A DNA stretch of 9,497 nt from CAIUVD01 sp044338255. GTDB taxonomy: Bacteria > Planctomycetota > UBA11346. Positions within the stretch are counted from its first letter, which is position 1. The number at the start of each line of letters is the position of its first letter. The position numbers were made by a program, and so were the translations under genes. Under the pieces are notes generated by a model. It was not told the origin of the DNA. It was given only the letters and a program-made list of their open reading frames with translations, and searched no databases. The stretch lies in contig JBIILZ010000134.1 of assembly GCA_044338255.1 (NCBI GenBank), positions 1 to 9,497 on the forward strand, read 5' to 3'. Positions 1 to 8,500 of this stretch are shown here, one piece after another.

Positions 1-101
1 GCGGGGAAGAGAAGCTGATAGAGGCCCATGTGGCCCCGAAAATTTTTTGCACAGAACTGTCAAGTGAATTTTTTCGAAATGATCGGCATTTTACGTATCG
101 C

Positions 102-106
102 AGGGG
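102..106 (+). promoter_or_regulatory. Possible ribosome binding site for the bshC-like gene
   Basis: An AGGGG stretch lies 8 nt before the ATG at 115, a workable Shine-Dalgarno position. It is the main reason to prefer the ATG at 115 over the in-frame GTG at 154 or ATG at 202. An in-frame TGA at 112-114 bars any earlier start. The leader at 1-114 is AT-richer than the genes, with T-runs at 43-48 and 69-74, but I see no convincing -35/-10 pair in it. Confidence 0.35.
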
Positions 107-114
107 CTACGTGA

Positions 115-1398
115 ATGCCATTGGGCCCGCTTCGGTGCGCCGGCGTAGCGTGCGTGAATTTGGTTACTGTTGCGGTTGGCGGTGGGGAGTACCTTCCGGG
201 TATGATCGTTACCGGACAACAGCCAGCCGTCGGTGGCGGACCGCTCTATACCTTGGTGAAGATCGCTCATGCCCTAGCCACGGCCCAGTCACGTCAGGTG
301 CCGGCGGTATTCTGGTGCGCGAGCGAAGATCACGACCTGGGTGAGGCGGGTCACGCCGATCTGGTGTTGCGCGATGGCACGCTGCAGCGCTGCGTCGTCG
401 ATCTCGGACCCGGTCGTGCGAGCCTGCGATTTCGTCCGGCGACCTTGTGGTGGACGACGCTGTGGGATGCCTGCGACAAGAACCTCGGACCCGGTTTGGG
501 CCGTGATTTCCTGGCGGCGCAGGCGCCCCTGGCCGGTGAAGGCATGGGTGCCTGGCTATGCCGTCTGGTGACGGTGCTCTATCCCGGGGTCGAGGCCATC
601 GAAGGGCATACCTTGCGCCCGCGTTGGGGAGCGACCGTGCAGCAGGCGCTCGATCATTGGCCGGCGACGGAGCTGGCGGCCTTGCGTCAGACCTTGCTCG
701 CGAGCGGTGCGGCGGATGCGTTCGGGGCCTTGGATGCACCGCCGCTGTTCGCCGATGAAGCCGATGGTCGGGTGGCGCTGAGCGTTGAGGAAGCTCGACA
801 GCGCTTGGCCCAGGGCGGGCTGTCGGTGCTCAGCCCGGGGGCGGCCCTGCGCCCGATCCTGCAGCAGGCGGCCCTGCCCTGCACGGTCTACGTCGGCGGG
901 CCCGGCGAACTCGCCTATCATCGTTTCATCATGCCCGTGTATGCCGCCCTCGGTGTGTCGCCGCCGGAACTGCTGCCACGCTGTTCGTTGACCTTGGTGC
1001 CGTCGTGGTGCGCGCGGGCCTGTGCGGCTCTCGGCGGAGTGCCCGAGCACCCCGAGGCCTTGCGCGATCCGCCGCCGGATGATTCCTCCGGCATGCTGAC
1101 GGTCTTCGATCAACTGCTGCAGGGTCTGCGGCAGAAGCCGGAATTGGCGGGTTCCCTGCAGCGCCTCGAAGGCGAACGCCGGCATCTCGTACGGCGCTTG
1201 TCGCGGCGTCTGTCGCGAAGCCAAGGCCTGCCGGCGGCGGGGACCTTGCGGGCGTATCTGCTGCCGCGGGGTCAGCGCCAGGAACGTAGCCTGAGTTTGT
1301 TCCAGGCCCTTTGGGAACACGGCCCGGGCCTGGCTCCGCGCCTGCTTGAAGCGGCTCGGCAATGCGCGCCCGGAGAACACCGCTGCGTGCGGTTGTAA
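115..1398 (+). CDS. bshC: BshC-like putative cysteine ligase of bacillithiol synthesis, short N-terminus
   Basis: BshC is thought to add cysteine to glucosaminyl-malate, the last step of making the thiol bacillithiol in the cytoplasm. The 427-residue product shows the family blocks in order: TGQQP at residues 33-37 followed by GGPLYT, VFWCASEDHD at 65-74, YVGGPGELAY around 259-268, LLPRCS at 286-291, and a closing segment ending HRCVRL that resembles the family C-terminus. Family members are usually about 510-540 residues, with some 80-90 residues before the TGQQ block. Here only 32 precede it, and an in-frame TGA at 112-114 prevents extension. The first 30 residues do not look like the family, so the N-terminus is either truncated or has diverged. 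A start at 202 would begin just before TGQQP. No bshA or bshB is visible. Its stop lies 4 bp from the end of the convergent TetR gene. The family call is firm; whether the enzyme is active is uncertain. Confidence 0.85.
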   Translation: MPLGPLRCAGVACVNLVTVAVGGGEYLPGMIVTGQQPAVGGGPLYTLVKIAHALATAQSRQVPAVFWCASEDHDLGEAGHADLVLRDGTLQRCVVDLGPGRASLRFRPATLWWTTLWDACDKNLGPGLGRDFLAAQAPLAGEGMGAWLCRLVTVLYPGVEAIEGHTLRPRWGATVQQALDHWPATELAALRQTLLASGAADAFGALDAPPLFADEADGRVALSVEEARQRLAQGGLSVLSPGAALRPILQQAALPCTVYVGGPGELAYHRFIMPVYAALGVSPPELLPRCSLTLVPSWCARACAALGGVPEHPEALRDPPPDDSSGMLTVFDQLLQGLRQKPELAGSLQRLEGERRHLVRRLSRRLSRSQGLPAAGTLRAYLLPRGQRQERSLSLFQALWEHGPGLAPRLLEAARQCAPGEHRCVRL

Positions 1399-1402
1399 AC
1401 GC

Positions 1403-1978
1403 TCAGGTGCGGCTGTGCAGCAGCAGCAGGGCGAGTTTGGCGACGCGCTCGGCATGTTGCGATAACGGCCCGGGCAGGCGTTGGTAGAGCACGAAGACCG
1501 CGGTTTCGAGGAAGGTGCCGGTTAAGGCCGCAGCCAACACCGCAGCATCGCCTTGGGCGCGGCCCTCGTCCAGGGCACGTTGGGCAAGAGCCTGCACGAT
1601 GTCCAGCGGGGTGCGTACGTGGAGGGCGCTGGCCATCTCCAGATCGTGTTTGGCCAAGAGTACGAAACGGAACACCAGCGGCTGCTCGTCGAAGAGCTGA
1701 TAGAGCGCGGTGACCGCCGCCTGGACCTGGGCTTCGAAGGTCGGCGCCGTCGCCGGCTGCAGGGCGGTGTCGAGGATCGTGCACACTGTTGCCAGGTGCT
1801 CCTCGTACAGTGAGCGGACGAGGTCCTCTTTGTTGGTCCAATGGCGATAGACCGCGGCTTCGCTGCAGCCAGCGACACGGGACAGCTCGCGGATGCCGGT
1901 GCCATCGATGCCGTGTTCGACAAACAAGCGCAGAGCGGCATCTTTGAGGGGGGCAAGGGCACGGGGCGGGCGCGACAT
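1403..1978 (-). CDS. TetR/AcrR-family transcriptional repressor
   Basis: A 191-residue protein, a normal TetR size. The N-terminal DNA-binding domain is clear: helix 1 at about residues 8-22 (LKDAALRLFVEHG), then TGIRELSRVAGCSEAAVYRHW at about 27-47, the classic TetR helix-turn-helix with its YRHW ending, and NKEDLVRSLY after it. The rest is an all-helical ligand-binding and dimerisation domain that is not conserved enough to give a ligand. The start at 1978 places the HTH at the usual distance from the N-terminus. The gene is divergent from corA across about 50 bp and convergent with bshC, so it most likely controls itself and possibly corA. The target and effector are not readable from sequence. 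Confidence 0.9.
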   Translation of the reverse strand: MSRPPRALAPLKDAALRLFVEHGIDGTGIRELSRVAGCSEAAVYRHWTNKEDLVRSLYEEHLATVCTILDTALQPATAPTFEAQVQAAVTALYQLFDEQPLVFRFVLLAKHDLEMASALHVRTPLDIVQALAQRALDEGRAQGDAAVLAAALTGTFLETAVFVLYQRLPGPLSQHAERVAKLALLLLHSRT

Positions 1979-2026
1979 GCTGGTGAAGTCTGGAACCGCT
2001 TGCCTGTGTGTCGACTACTTAACCAT
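1979..2026. promoter_or_regulatory. Divergent tetR-corA intergenic region
   Basis: These 48 bp separate two divergent starts and should hold both promoters and any TetR operator. The only symmetry I see is a GTCGAC hexamer at 2010-2015, too short to call an operator. There is no clear Shine-Dalgarno before either gene. The functional call rests on position alone. Confidence 0.3.
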
Positions 2027-2992
2027 ATGCCCATGCTTAGTGCGTGGGTTCCGAATGGCAAAGGTCTCCAAAAGCACGAAGCGTGCGGTTTGAGTGTACC
2101 CGACCAAGCGATCTGGATTGACGTCGTCGATGTCACCAAGGAAGAGGAAGCCTTCATCGAGAATCTCCTCGGGTTCGAGATCCCCACCCGCGATGAAATG
2201 CAGGAGATCGAGGCTTCGAGCCGTCTGTACCGTGAGGGCAACGCCTCGTTCATGACCGCGACCCTGCTGATCAAGACCGAGACCGAGAGCCCCGAATCGA
2301 CCGCCGTTACCTTCATCCTCACCCCGACGCGGCTGGTGACCTTGCGCTACGCCGAGCCATGGTCGTTCAGGACCTTCAGCCAGCGGGCGGGCAAATCAGG
2401 CATCATAACCGCTGCCCAGGCCTTCGTGACCTTGATGGATACCACCGTCGAGCGCTTGGCCGACATGCTCGAGCTGGTCGGTCTGGAACTCGATCACGTA
2501 TCCCAGCAGGTCTTCCGCAAGGCCCGTGAAATCAACGATATCCAGTTGCAGCGGGCGTTGCTGAAGATTGGTACTTGCGGGCACATTCTGGGGAAGGTCC
2601 GCGAGTCGCTGATCGACAAGGCGCGACTCATGACCTTCTCGCAGCAAAGCGCCCACGATTGGCTGGATGCCGAGAGCCAGTCGCGCATGAAGGCCATGCT
2701 GCACGACGTCGCGACCTTGTCCGACCATGCCACGTTTATGTCAGGCAAGATCAGCTTCCTGCTCGATGCGACCCTGGGTCTGATCAACATCGAGCAGAAC
2801 CGCATCATCAAGATCTTTTCGATCGCAGCGGTGATTTTCCTTCCGCCGACCCTGGTCGCGAGCATCTACGGGATGAATTTCGATTTCATGCCCGAGCTGC
2901 ATTGGCGCTGGGGGTATCCGATGGCGATGATGATCATGATCGGCTCCGTCGTCACCACGATATGGGTCTTCCGCCGGCGTCGCTGGCTCTGA
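2027..2992 (+). CDS. corA: CorA-family magnesium/cobalt transporter
   Basis: CorA forms a pentameric inner-membrane channel that brings in Mg2+ (also Co2+ and Ni2+) down the membrane potential. From 2027 the product is 321 residues, close to the usual 316 or so. The large cytoplasmic domain includes IPTRDEMQEIEASSRLY and VTFILTPTRLVTLRYAEP, both typical of the family. A long helical stretch follows, then TM1 (about 260-281) ending in the signature YGMN (GMN at 282-284), the loop MPELHWRWGYP, and TM2 (about 297-316) closing with a basic tail RRRRWL. The open frame runs back to 1841, but that part overlaps the TetR HTH region antisense and does not look like CorA. The start at 2027, or at 2033 (MLSAW, resembling other CorA starts), is therefore preferred. 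No strong ribosome binding site is seen. The stop codon lies inside the palindromic element that follows. Confidence 0.95.
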   Translation: MPMLSAWVPNGKGLQKHEACGLSVPDQAIWIDVVDVTKEEEAFIENLLGFEIPTRDEMQEIEASSRLYREGNASFMTATLLIKTETESPESTAVTFILTPTRLVTLRYAEPWSFRTFSQRAGKSGIITAAQAFVTLMDTTVERLADMLELVGLELDHVSQQVFRKAREINDIQLQRALLKIGTCGHILGKVRESLIDKARLMTFSQQSAHDWLDAESQSRMKAMLHDVATLSDHATFMSGKISFLLDATLGLINIEQNRIIKIFSIAAVIFLPPTLVASIYGMNFDFMPELHWRWGYPMAMMIMIGSVVTTIWVFRRRRWL

Positions 2993-3098
2993 AAATGGTG
3001 ATAGGCGGGTATCTGCGGCGTTGCCGAAGGCCTAGCATGGCGTGTGCCATGCGTCGGCCTTCGGCGCCTTGCATATACCCACCTCTCACCATTTTCAG
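2989..3098. repeat. Palindromic element, copy 1
   Basis: A 110-nt near-perfect palindrome centred at 3043/3044. The outer arms are 2992-3012 and 3075-3095, each bounded by AAAA/TTTT, with two internal mismatches (C-A and T-C). Pairing extends 3 bp outward, so that CTGAAAATGG at the left meets CCATTTTCAG at the right. The 62-nt interior contains GCCGAAGGCC (3023-3032) pairing with GGCCTTCGGC (3056-3065), and a terminal GCATGGC/GCCATGC stem with a GTGT loop (3042-3045). The corA stop codon (2990-2992) lies within the left arm. The interior matches the copies near 9086 and 9265, while the outer arms differ. As RNA it would form a long hairpin ending in four U, so it may help end or stabilise the corA transcript. 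Confidence 0.93.
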
Positions 3099-3155
3099 CA
3101 GGTTTGCTCGTCGCCTTTGGCGCCTTGCGTTAGAACTGAAAAAACCGGGATTCTT

Positions 3156-4121
3156 ATGCGTTGGTTGATCTGTTTGATCATGTTTGGGGTTGGCTTCGCT
3201 GAGGAAGCGGGCTTGGCTGCGCCGTTGTCTGCAACGACATCGTGGGCGTGGGGTGGGGTGGCTCGGCATGTGGTGATTGCGGTGATCGATGGGCCGCGGT
3301 GGAGCGAGACCTGGGGCAAGGTTGGGCAGCCGTACATTCCTCGGCAAGCCACTGAGCTGGCGGCGCTGGGCACGCGTTATACGAATTTTCGCAATAGCGG
3401 TTGGACCTATACCAACTGCGGCCACACCGCGATCACCACCGGTTTCTATGAGCACATCGAAAATAGCGGCAACGAGCTGCCGGCGCATGCTTCGCTCTTC
3501 CAATATTTCCGGCTCGCCAGCGGCATGCCCGCGGAAGCCACCTGGCTGGTGACCTCGAAGGACAAGTTGTACATCCTCGCTGATACCAGCGATGCCGCTT
3601 GGCACGGGCGCCTGCAGCCGCGGACCGATTGTGGTGTGCCGGCGGCGGTGCCGCTCGGCGGGTATCGCGACGACCGCGCGACCCTGGTGGCGGCCAAGAA
3701 GGTGCTGCTGAGGTTCCGCCCGGCGCTCATGCTCATCAATTTCAAGGAGCCGGATGCCTCCGGCCATGCCAAGAATTGGCAGGGCTACATCCAGGGTATC
3801 CGTGATACCGACCGCCATGTGTTCGACCTGTGGCAGACCATTCAGGGCGATCCCGAGCTGCGCGACCGTACCGATTTCTTCATCACCAATGACCATGGCC
3901 GGCACCTCGATGGCCACGGTGATGGCTACGTCAGTCATGGCGATGACTGCGAAGGGTGCCGCCAAATCTCCCTGCTCGCCGTCGGCCCCGATATCGCCGT
4001 CGGCAAGGTCGTCGAGGTGCAGCGCAATCAGGTCGATCTCGGCGTAACCGTCGGTTTTCTTGCGGGCGTGAGCTTGCCCGGTTCGAGTGGCCAGATCATG
4101 CGTGAGCTGCTGAGACCGTGA
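3156..4121 (+). CDS. Secreted alkaline-phosphatase-superfamily hydrolase
   Basis: A 321-residue protein of the alkaline phosphatase/sulfatase/phosphodiesterase fold, which hydrolyses phosphate or sulfate esters using two metal ions. Residues 1-22 look like a Sec signal peptide: Arg2, a hydrophobic core, and likely cleavage near GLA/AP. Candidate active-site residues are Asp45 in VIDGPRW (metal), Thr91 in TNCGHTAITTG (nucleophile position), Asp200 and His204 in DASGH, Asp246-His247 in TNDHGRH, and His261 in YVSHGDD. That order fits the superfamily. Its size is small, so it has few insertions. The start at 3156 gives a proper signal peptide; the longer frame back to 3042 would translate part of the palindrome. 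A GGGA at 3147-3150 is a weak ribosome binding site. The stop overlaps the murD start, so the two are probably co-translated. The substrate is unknown; an envelope phosphate or sulfate ester is a guess from context. Confidence 0.85.
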   Translation: MRWLICLIMFGVGFAEEAGLAAPLSATTSWAWGGVARHVVIAVIDGPRWSETWGKVGQPYIPRQATELAALGTRYTNFRNSGWTYTNCGHTAITTGFYEHIENSGNELPAHASLFQYFRLASGMPAEATWLVTSKDKLYILADTSDAAWHGRLQPRTDCGVPAAVPLGGYRDDRATLVAAKKVLLRFRPALMLINFKEPDASGHAKNWQGYIQGIRDTDRHVFDLWQTIQGDPELRDRTDFFITNDHGRHLDGHGDGYVSHGDDCEGCRQISLLAVGPDIAVGKVVEVQRNQVDLGVTVGFLAGVSLPGSSGQIMRELLRP

Positions 4122-5428
4122 TGCGTCAGGACGCCGTGGTGCAGACCGCGATCAAGCCCGGTCAGCGGGTGCTCATCTGGGGATTCGGCCGGCATGGCGG
4201 GGGGCCGGCCGCCGCCCGCTTTTGCGCCGCTCAGGGCGCGCAGGTGACGATTCTCGATCTCAAGCCGGCGAGCGCCTTCGGCGACGCGGGAGCGGCGGCG
4301 CTCGCCGCCGGCTGGGGCTGGGCCGTCGGCGATGCCACGCATCCGCAATTTCTAGGGGCCGAGCTGATCGTGGCCTCGCCAGCGGTGCCGCCGCGCGCCT
4401 GGCCGGCGGTGCATCCGCCGCGCTGCTCACCCGAGGCGTTGTTCTTCGCCGCCCATGCAGGCCCGCGCATCGCAATCACCGGCACCAAGGGCAAAAGCAC
4501 CACCGCCCATATCCTCGCCACGCTGCTGGGCTGGCAGGTCGCCGGCAACAGCTATGAACCGCTTCTTGAAATCCTCGCTCGACACGGGTCGGCGGTGCCG
4601 CTGGTGTGCGAATTGTCGAGCTTCCAGCTCTGGTACCTGGCTGGCGAGCGACCGCGCTTCAACGGCGCGGTATTCACCAGCCTGGCCGTCGATCATCTCG
4701 ATTGGCACCCCGATCTGAACGACTATAACCGCAGTAAAATTACGCTCATGGAATGGGCCGACGCCGTCGCCCTAGCCCCGGAACTGCAGGCACGGGTGGC
4801 TGCCAACATACCGCGCGTGGCCCCGGAACTGACCGTAACCTATCGCGACGGGGCCTTTCACGATCTTGAGGGGGTGGTTGCACTGCGCGCTGACCTGCCT
4901 TTGCTCGGCGAACATAATGCGCGCAATGGTGCGCTCGCCGTGACCATGGCCCGCCAGATGGGGCTGGCGCGGGCAACGGTCGTAGGGGGCTTGCGTCGGG
5001 TCCACGGCCTGCCTCATCGCCTGGAGTTCGTGCCCGGCAGGTCGGGCCTGTGTTATTGCAACGATTCGATCGCCACTACGCCCGAGGCCGCCATGGCGGC
5101 GCTGACCGCCATCGAAGGCCCGCTGGTGATCATCCTCGGCGGATCGGACAAAGGCGCCGATTATGCGACCCTGGCGGCGGCGGTGGTCGCCCGCGGCGCC
5201 CAGGCGATCCTCATCGGGGCTACCGCCGAGCGCCTGGCAGCCTGTTTGCGCGCCGCCGGCAGCCAGCCGGTGATCGCCGGTGAATTGTCGCGGGCCGTGG
5301 CCCTCGCCCGGCAGGCGGTGTTGCCCGGGGGCACCGTGCTTTTGAGCCCGGCATGCGCCTCTTTTGATCAATTCCAGGGTTTCGAGGACCGCGGAGCCCG
5401 TTTTCGGGACTTTGCCAACTCTGTATAA
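4121..5428 (+). CDS. murD: MurD, UDP-N-acetylmuramoyl-alanine--glutamate ligase
   Basis: MurD uses ATP in the cytoplasm to add glutamate to UDP-MurNAc-alanine during peptidoglycan synthesis. The 435-residue product has all three Mur ligase domains. The N-terminal Rossmann-like UDP-binding domain carries LIWGFGRHGGG. The central ATPase has ITGTKGKSTT (P-loop about 119-128), ELSSFQL from 164, DHLDWH at 191-196, and Lys206 in YNRSK at the place of the carbamylated lysine. The C-terminal domain has NDSIATTPEA from 314, IILGGSDKGADY and LLSPACASFDQF. The ATG at 4121 shares its A with the upstream TGA, which implies translational coupling; a GTG at 4118 is the alternative. The gene sits outside any visible mur/fts cluster. 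The NDSIATTPE segment differs from the NDSKATN of E. coli MurD, so an L-glutamate-adding MurD2 type cannot be excluded, though the C-terminal motif looks canonical. Confidence 0.93.
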   Translation: MRQDAVVQTAIKPGQRVLIWGFGRHGGGPAAARFCAAQGAQVTILDLKPASAFGDAGAAALAAGWGWAVGDATHPQFLGAELIVASPAVPPRAWPAVHPPRCSPEALFFAAHAGPRIAITGTKGKSTTAHILATLLGWQVAGNSYEPLLEILARHGSAVPLVCELSSFQLWYLAGERPRFNGAVFTSLAVDHLDWHPDLNDYNRSKITLMEWADAVALAPELQARVAANIPRVAPELTVTYRDGAFHDLEGVVALRADLPLLGEHNARNGALAVTMARQMGLARATVVGGLRRVHGLPHRLEFVPGRSGLCYCNDSIATTPEAAMAALTAIEGPLVIILGGSDKGADYATLAAAVVARGAQAILIGATAERLAACLRAAGSQPVIAGELSRAVALARQAVLPGGTVLLSPACASFDQFQGFEDRGARFRDFANSV

Positions 5429-5495
5429 GCCGCCAACTGGCTTGGACCTGTCGTCTGCTTGAGGCCACGTCGGCGGGGACTAACCTTCCTCAACC

Positions 5496-5499
5496 GGAG
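5496..5499 (+). promoter_or_regulatory. Ribosome binding site of the 1176-residue membrane protein
   Basis: GGAG lies 6 nt before the ATG at 5506, the clearest Shine-Dalgarno sequence in the window, and it fixes this start. The remaining 77-bp gap after murD shows no clear terminator or promoter, so read-through from murD is possible. Confidence 0.7.
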
Positions 5500-5505
5500 T
5501 TCCCA

Positions 5506-8500
5506 ATGGCGCTGCTTGATTCAATGCTCGCGGAGAATTTTCACGCCGCTTATCGGCAGCAGCGCTCGGGTGTGCTCACCGCCGAGGGCGCGACCCTGAC
5601 CATGCGCTTCTGCTTTCAGGACGGCAGCCCGATCGCCATCGACCTTGGTGATGACAAGGACCGTCTGCTCGCGAATACCCTGCGTGATTACAACCGTCTG
5701 ACTGATGAACAGCTGGCTGACGTGTTGCGTTCCTGGGAAGCCGGTGAGGCCGCCGCCGCCGATCTCGTCGTCGCCCGCGGCTATGCCAGCGAGGACGAGG
5801 TCGGACGCAGTACGCAAGCCATGGTCGAGGATAGCCTGTGCCGGTTCTTCACTGGTAAGATCAATCGTGTCGAACTCGATGATAACAAGACCATCGATGG
5901 TTTCGATTTCGATCGCCGGGCCTTCCGTCTGAAGATCGATGCCACGGTGTTGCTGAGCACCGTCGACAAGCGCGTTGCCGAGATTCGCACGATCCAGCAG
6001 GAATTCGGCAACTTTGAGGCGATCTTCGTATTCAATGAGGATTCTCCGGGCTCGGGCGCACTCACCGACTACGAGAAGCGCATCCTCAACTTCGTCGACG
6101 GCACCAACACCATCCTGCAGATCGCGGTGCTCTTCCGCGATAGCAGCTTCAACGCCGCCCGCACCCTCTCGCAGCTGGCGGCGAAGAAGATCATCCGTCG
6201 CTCCGACGGCGATCGCCAATTCGAGCACCCTAGCGGGGGTACCAGCGGTCCGCGCCATGGTCTCGGCGGGAGCGCCTCCGGCCATCTCAGCGGCGGTCGC
6301 AACCGTCAGGGTTCAGGTCCGGTCCCGCCGACGCGCGCGCCGGCTATCGGTACGGCTATCGGTACGGCTATCGGTACGGCCACCGGTACGGCCACCGGTA
6401 CGACCACAGCAGCGGCGACGGCAATCCGCCAAGCGACGCCGACGATGCGCGAGTTCACGCCCTATCGCCAGACCATCGAAGAACCGCGCAGCAGTTTCAT
6501 GACCGTGGTCTTGTCCTTGGTGCTGGTGGTATTGAGCATCCTCGGCGTACTCATCTACCAGTACAACGCCCGGCAGCGTGAATTCGCGCAGACCAGCCAG
6601 CGCCTCGACGATGCCCTCAGCAAGTCCGAATGGGCCAATGCCCGGGAACAGCTCGACGACGCACGCTTTAAGGCCGGCAAGGATCTCAGCGCCCAACAGC
6701 GCGTCGATGAGATGGAAGGACGCATCAAGGCCGCCATCGCCGTTGAGCTCAGCGCCATCGAGAAGCTCTCCAACGAGGGCAACTATCAGGAAGCCGGCAT
6801 GCGTCTCTCGCTGCTGCCGACGGATGAGAAGATCGACGCCTTGCGCAGCCGGCTGGCGCGCAAACAGTCGATCTCGCAGCAGCGTGCCCGCGAGCTTGCT
6901 GATCGCGTCGCCGAGCCGCTCGAAAAGAACAATCCCAGGGCAGCCCTGGCGATGATCGCCGCTGCCGGTCTGATCGTCCGCGAACAAACCCCAGCCATCG
7001 ACGCCGTCGACCGCTGGCGCATCGCGCAATTGGAATTGGCCAATTCGAATACCGCACTCTACGGCAAGCGTCTCATGGCCATGGTGCGGATACGCAATTC
7101 CGAACCGCCGGCGCGCATGATCGAGCAGTTGCCGCTGATCGAAGCCGATCTCAAGCGCCAAGAGGCCCGCCTGCGTGAGCAGCTGGGATCGATCAAGGCG
7201 ATGATCGATCGCGGTGCGAGCGATGCCGCGGTCGGCGAGATCGATCATCTCGGCCTGGTCACACAACTCGAAGATACGACCTTGGCGAGTGAGTTGACGG
7301 GGATGCAGAAGCGCATCGAAGAGATCCGCAAGACCATTGCCGGTCTGCTGAAATCATCGGCCGAAAGCATCGTCGCCTTCGATAAGCCCGATAAGCTCGC
7401 GGCCGCGATCGAGCAGGCGAAAGTGCTGACGAGCTCGCTCGTGACCGGGGTCGGCCCCAAGGCGGAGGCCTGTGTCGCGTTGTTGACCGCGGTCGGCAAG
7501 ATTTCCACCGATCAGGCTCCCGACGTACAGGCCACGCAGATCGGCCTCCTGCTCGATCAGCCGGGTCTGGATCCCTTTTTGTACGAAGCGCTCAAGACGC
7601 GCGTGGAAAAGCTCCGTGGCCTCGAGAAGGTCGCCGCCACCGCCCTCGACAATGTCCGGTCCTTGGGTCGCGACAATAAATTGGAAGAGGCCGTGGTCGT
7701 ACTCGATGACCTGCTCAAGCGCACGGAATTGCGCGCAACCCTGGCCCGGGCCACCGCCGTGCAGGAGATCGAAGAGTTCAGGGCGCGTCTGGTACGGCGC
7801 AGCGCCCTGAAGGACCAGTTGAAGGCCGCCATGGTCAAGGGCGATGTCGCCACCACTACCACCTTGTCCCGGGAGATGGGCCTCAAATACCTGCCCTTGT
7901 CGCTCGAGAGCCTGCCGGTTGGCGCCGAGATCTGGCACGACGGCAAGCAGATCGGCGTCACGCCCTTGATGCTCGACATCAGCGCCGCCGAACGCGTCGA
8001 TTACCAGGTTGAGCTACGGGCCCCGGGCTACGTCTCGGAGACCGCCAATGGGACCCAGGCCGAGGCCGGCTGGCGTCTGCTGGTGCGCTTGCAGCGCCAT
8101 CCCACGATCACCGCCAATCTCGGCGGCCTGGTGACCAACCACCCTGTCGCCATCGGTGAACGGGTGGTGGTCGCGAGCCGCAGCGCCCTGGGCGTGATCG
8201 ATGTGCAGGGCAGGACCACCTTGGTGCCCTTCGCCGTCGATGCCGTCGATAGCCCGGTGTATGCCGGAGTGATCAGCGATGGCGACGAGCTGCTCTTGGC
8301 AACCCGCGACAATCTCGCGCTGGTGATCAGTGGCCTCGATGGCAAGCCGGCGGTCCGCCGCGTACCCTTGTCGGGGCGCACGGATTTCCCGCTCGCCCTG
8401 CACCGCAGCACTCTGATCGTCGATCGCCGGATGCTGCTGATCGCCGGTCTCGATGGCGTGATCCATGCCACCGACGACCACGATGCGCAGAACACCTGGA

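Noticed and set aside
22..48. Intrinsic terminator: GGCC-CATGT-GGCC followed by T6
   Set aside because: The stem is only 4 bp and the T-run is separated from it by several bases, so it is too weak to call.
30..344. Forward open frame starting at 30, considered as the lost N-terminus of BshC
   Set aside because: Its translation shows no BshC-like sequence and would have to join by a frameshift for which I see no support.
556..1455. Long minus-strand open frame opposite bshC
   Set aside because: It is the antisense shadow of a clear BshC gene in GC-rich DNA; its translation is low-complexity and rich in Arg and Gln, with no family motifs.
1522..2322. 266-codon minus-strand open frame spanning the TetR and CorA starts
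   Set aside because: It is frame-shifted relative to TetR and antisense to CorA; both real genes have clear family motifs.
3127..3136. Integron attC-like end (GCGTTAGAAC)
   Set aside because: No matching inverse core site is found upstream at the needed distance, and there is no integrase or cassette layout.
2952..3965. 337-codon minus-strand open frame over palindrome copy 1 and the hydrolase gene
   Set aside because: It crosses a palindrome and runs antisense to the phosphatase-fold gene, whose motifs and signal peptide are clear. Nothing in its translation looks like a real protein.
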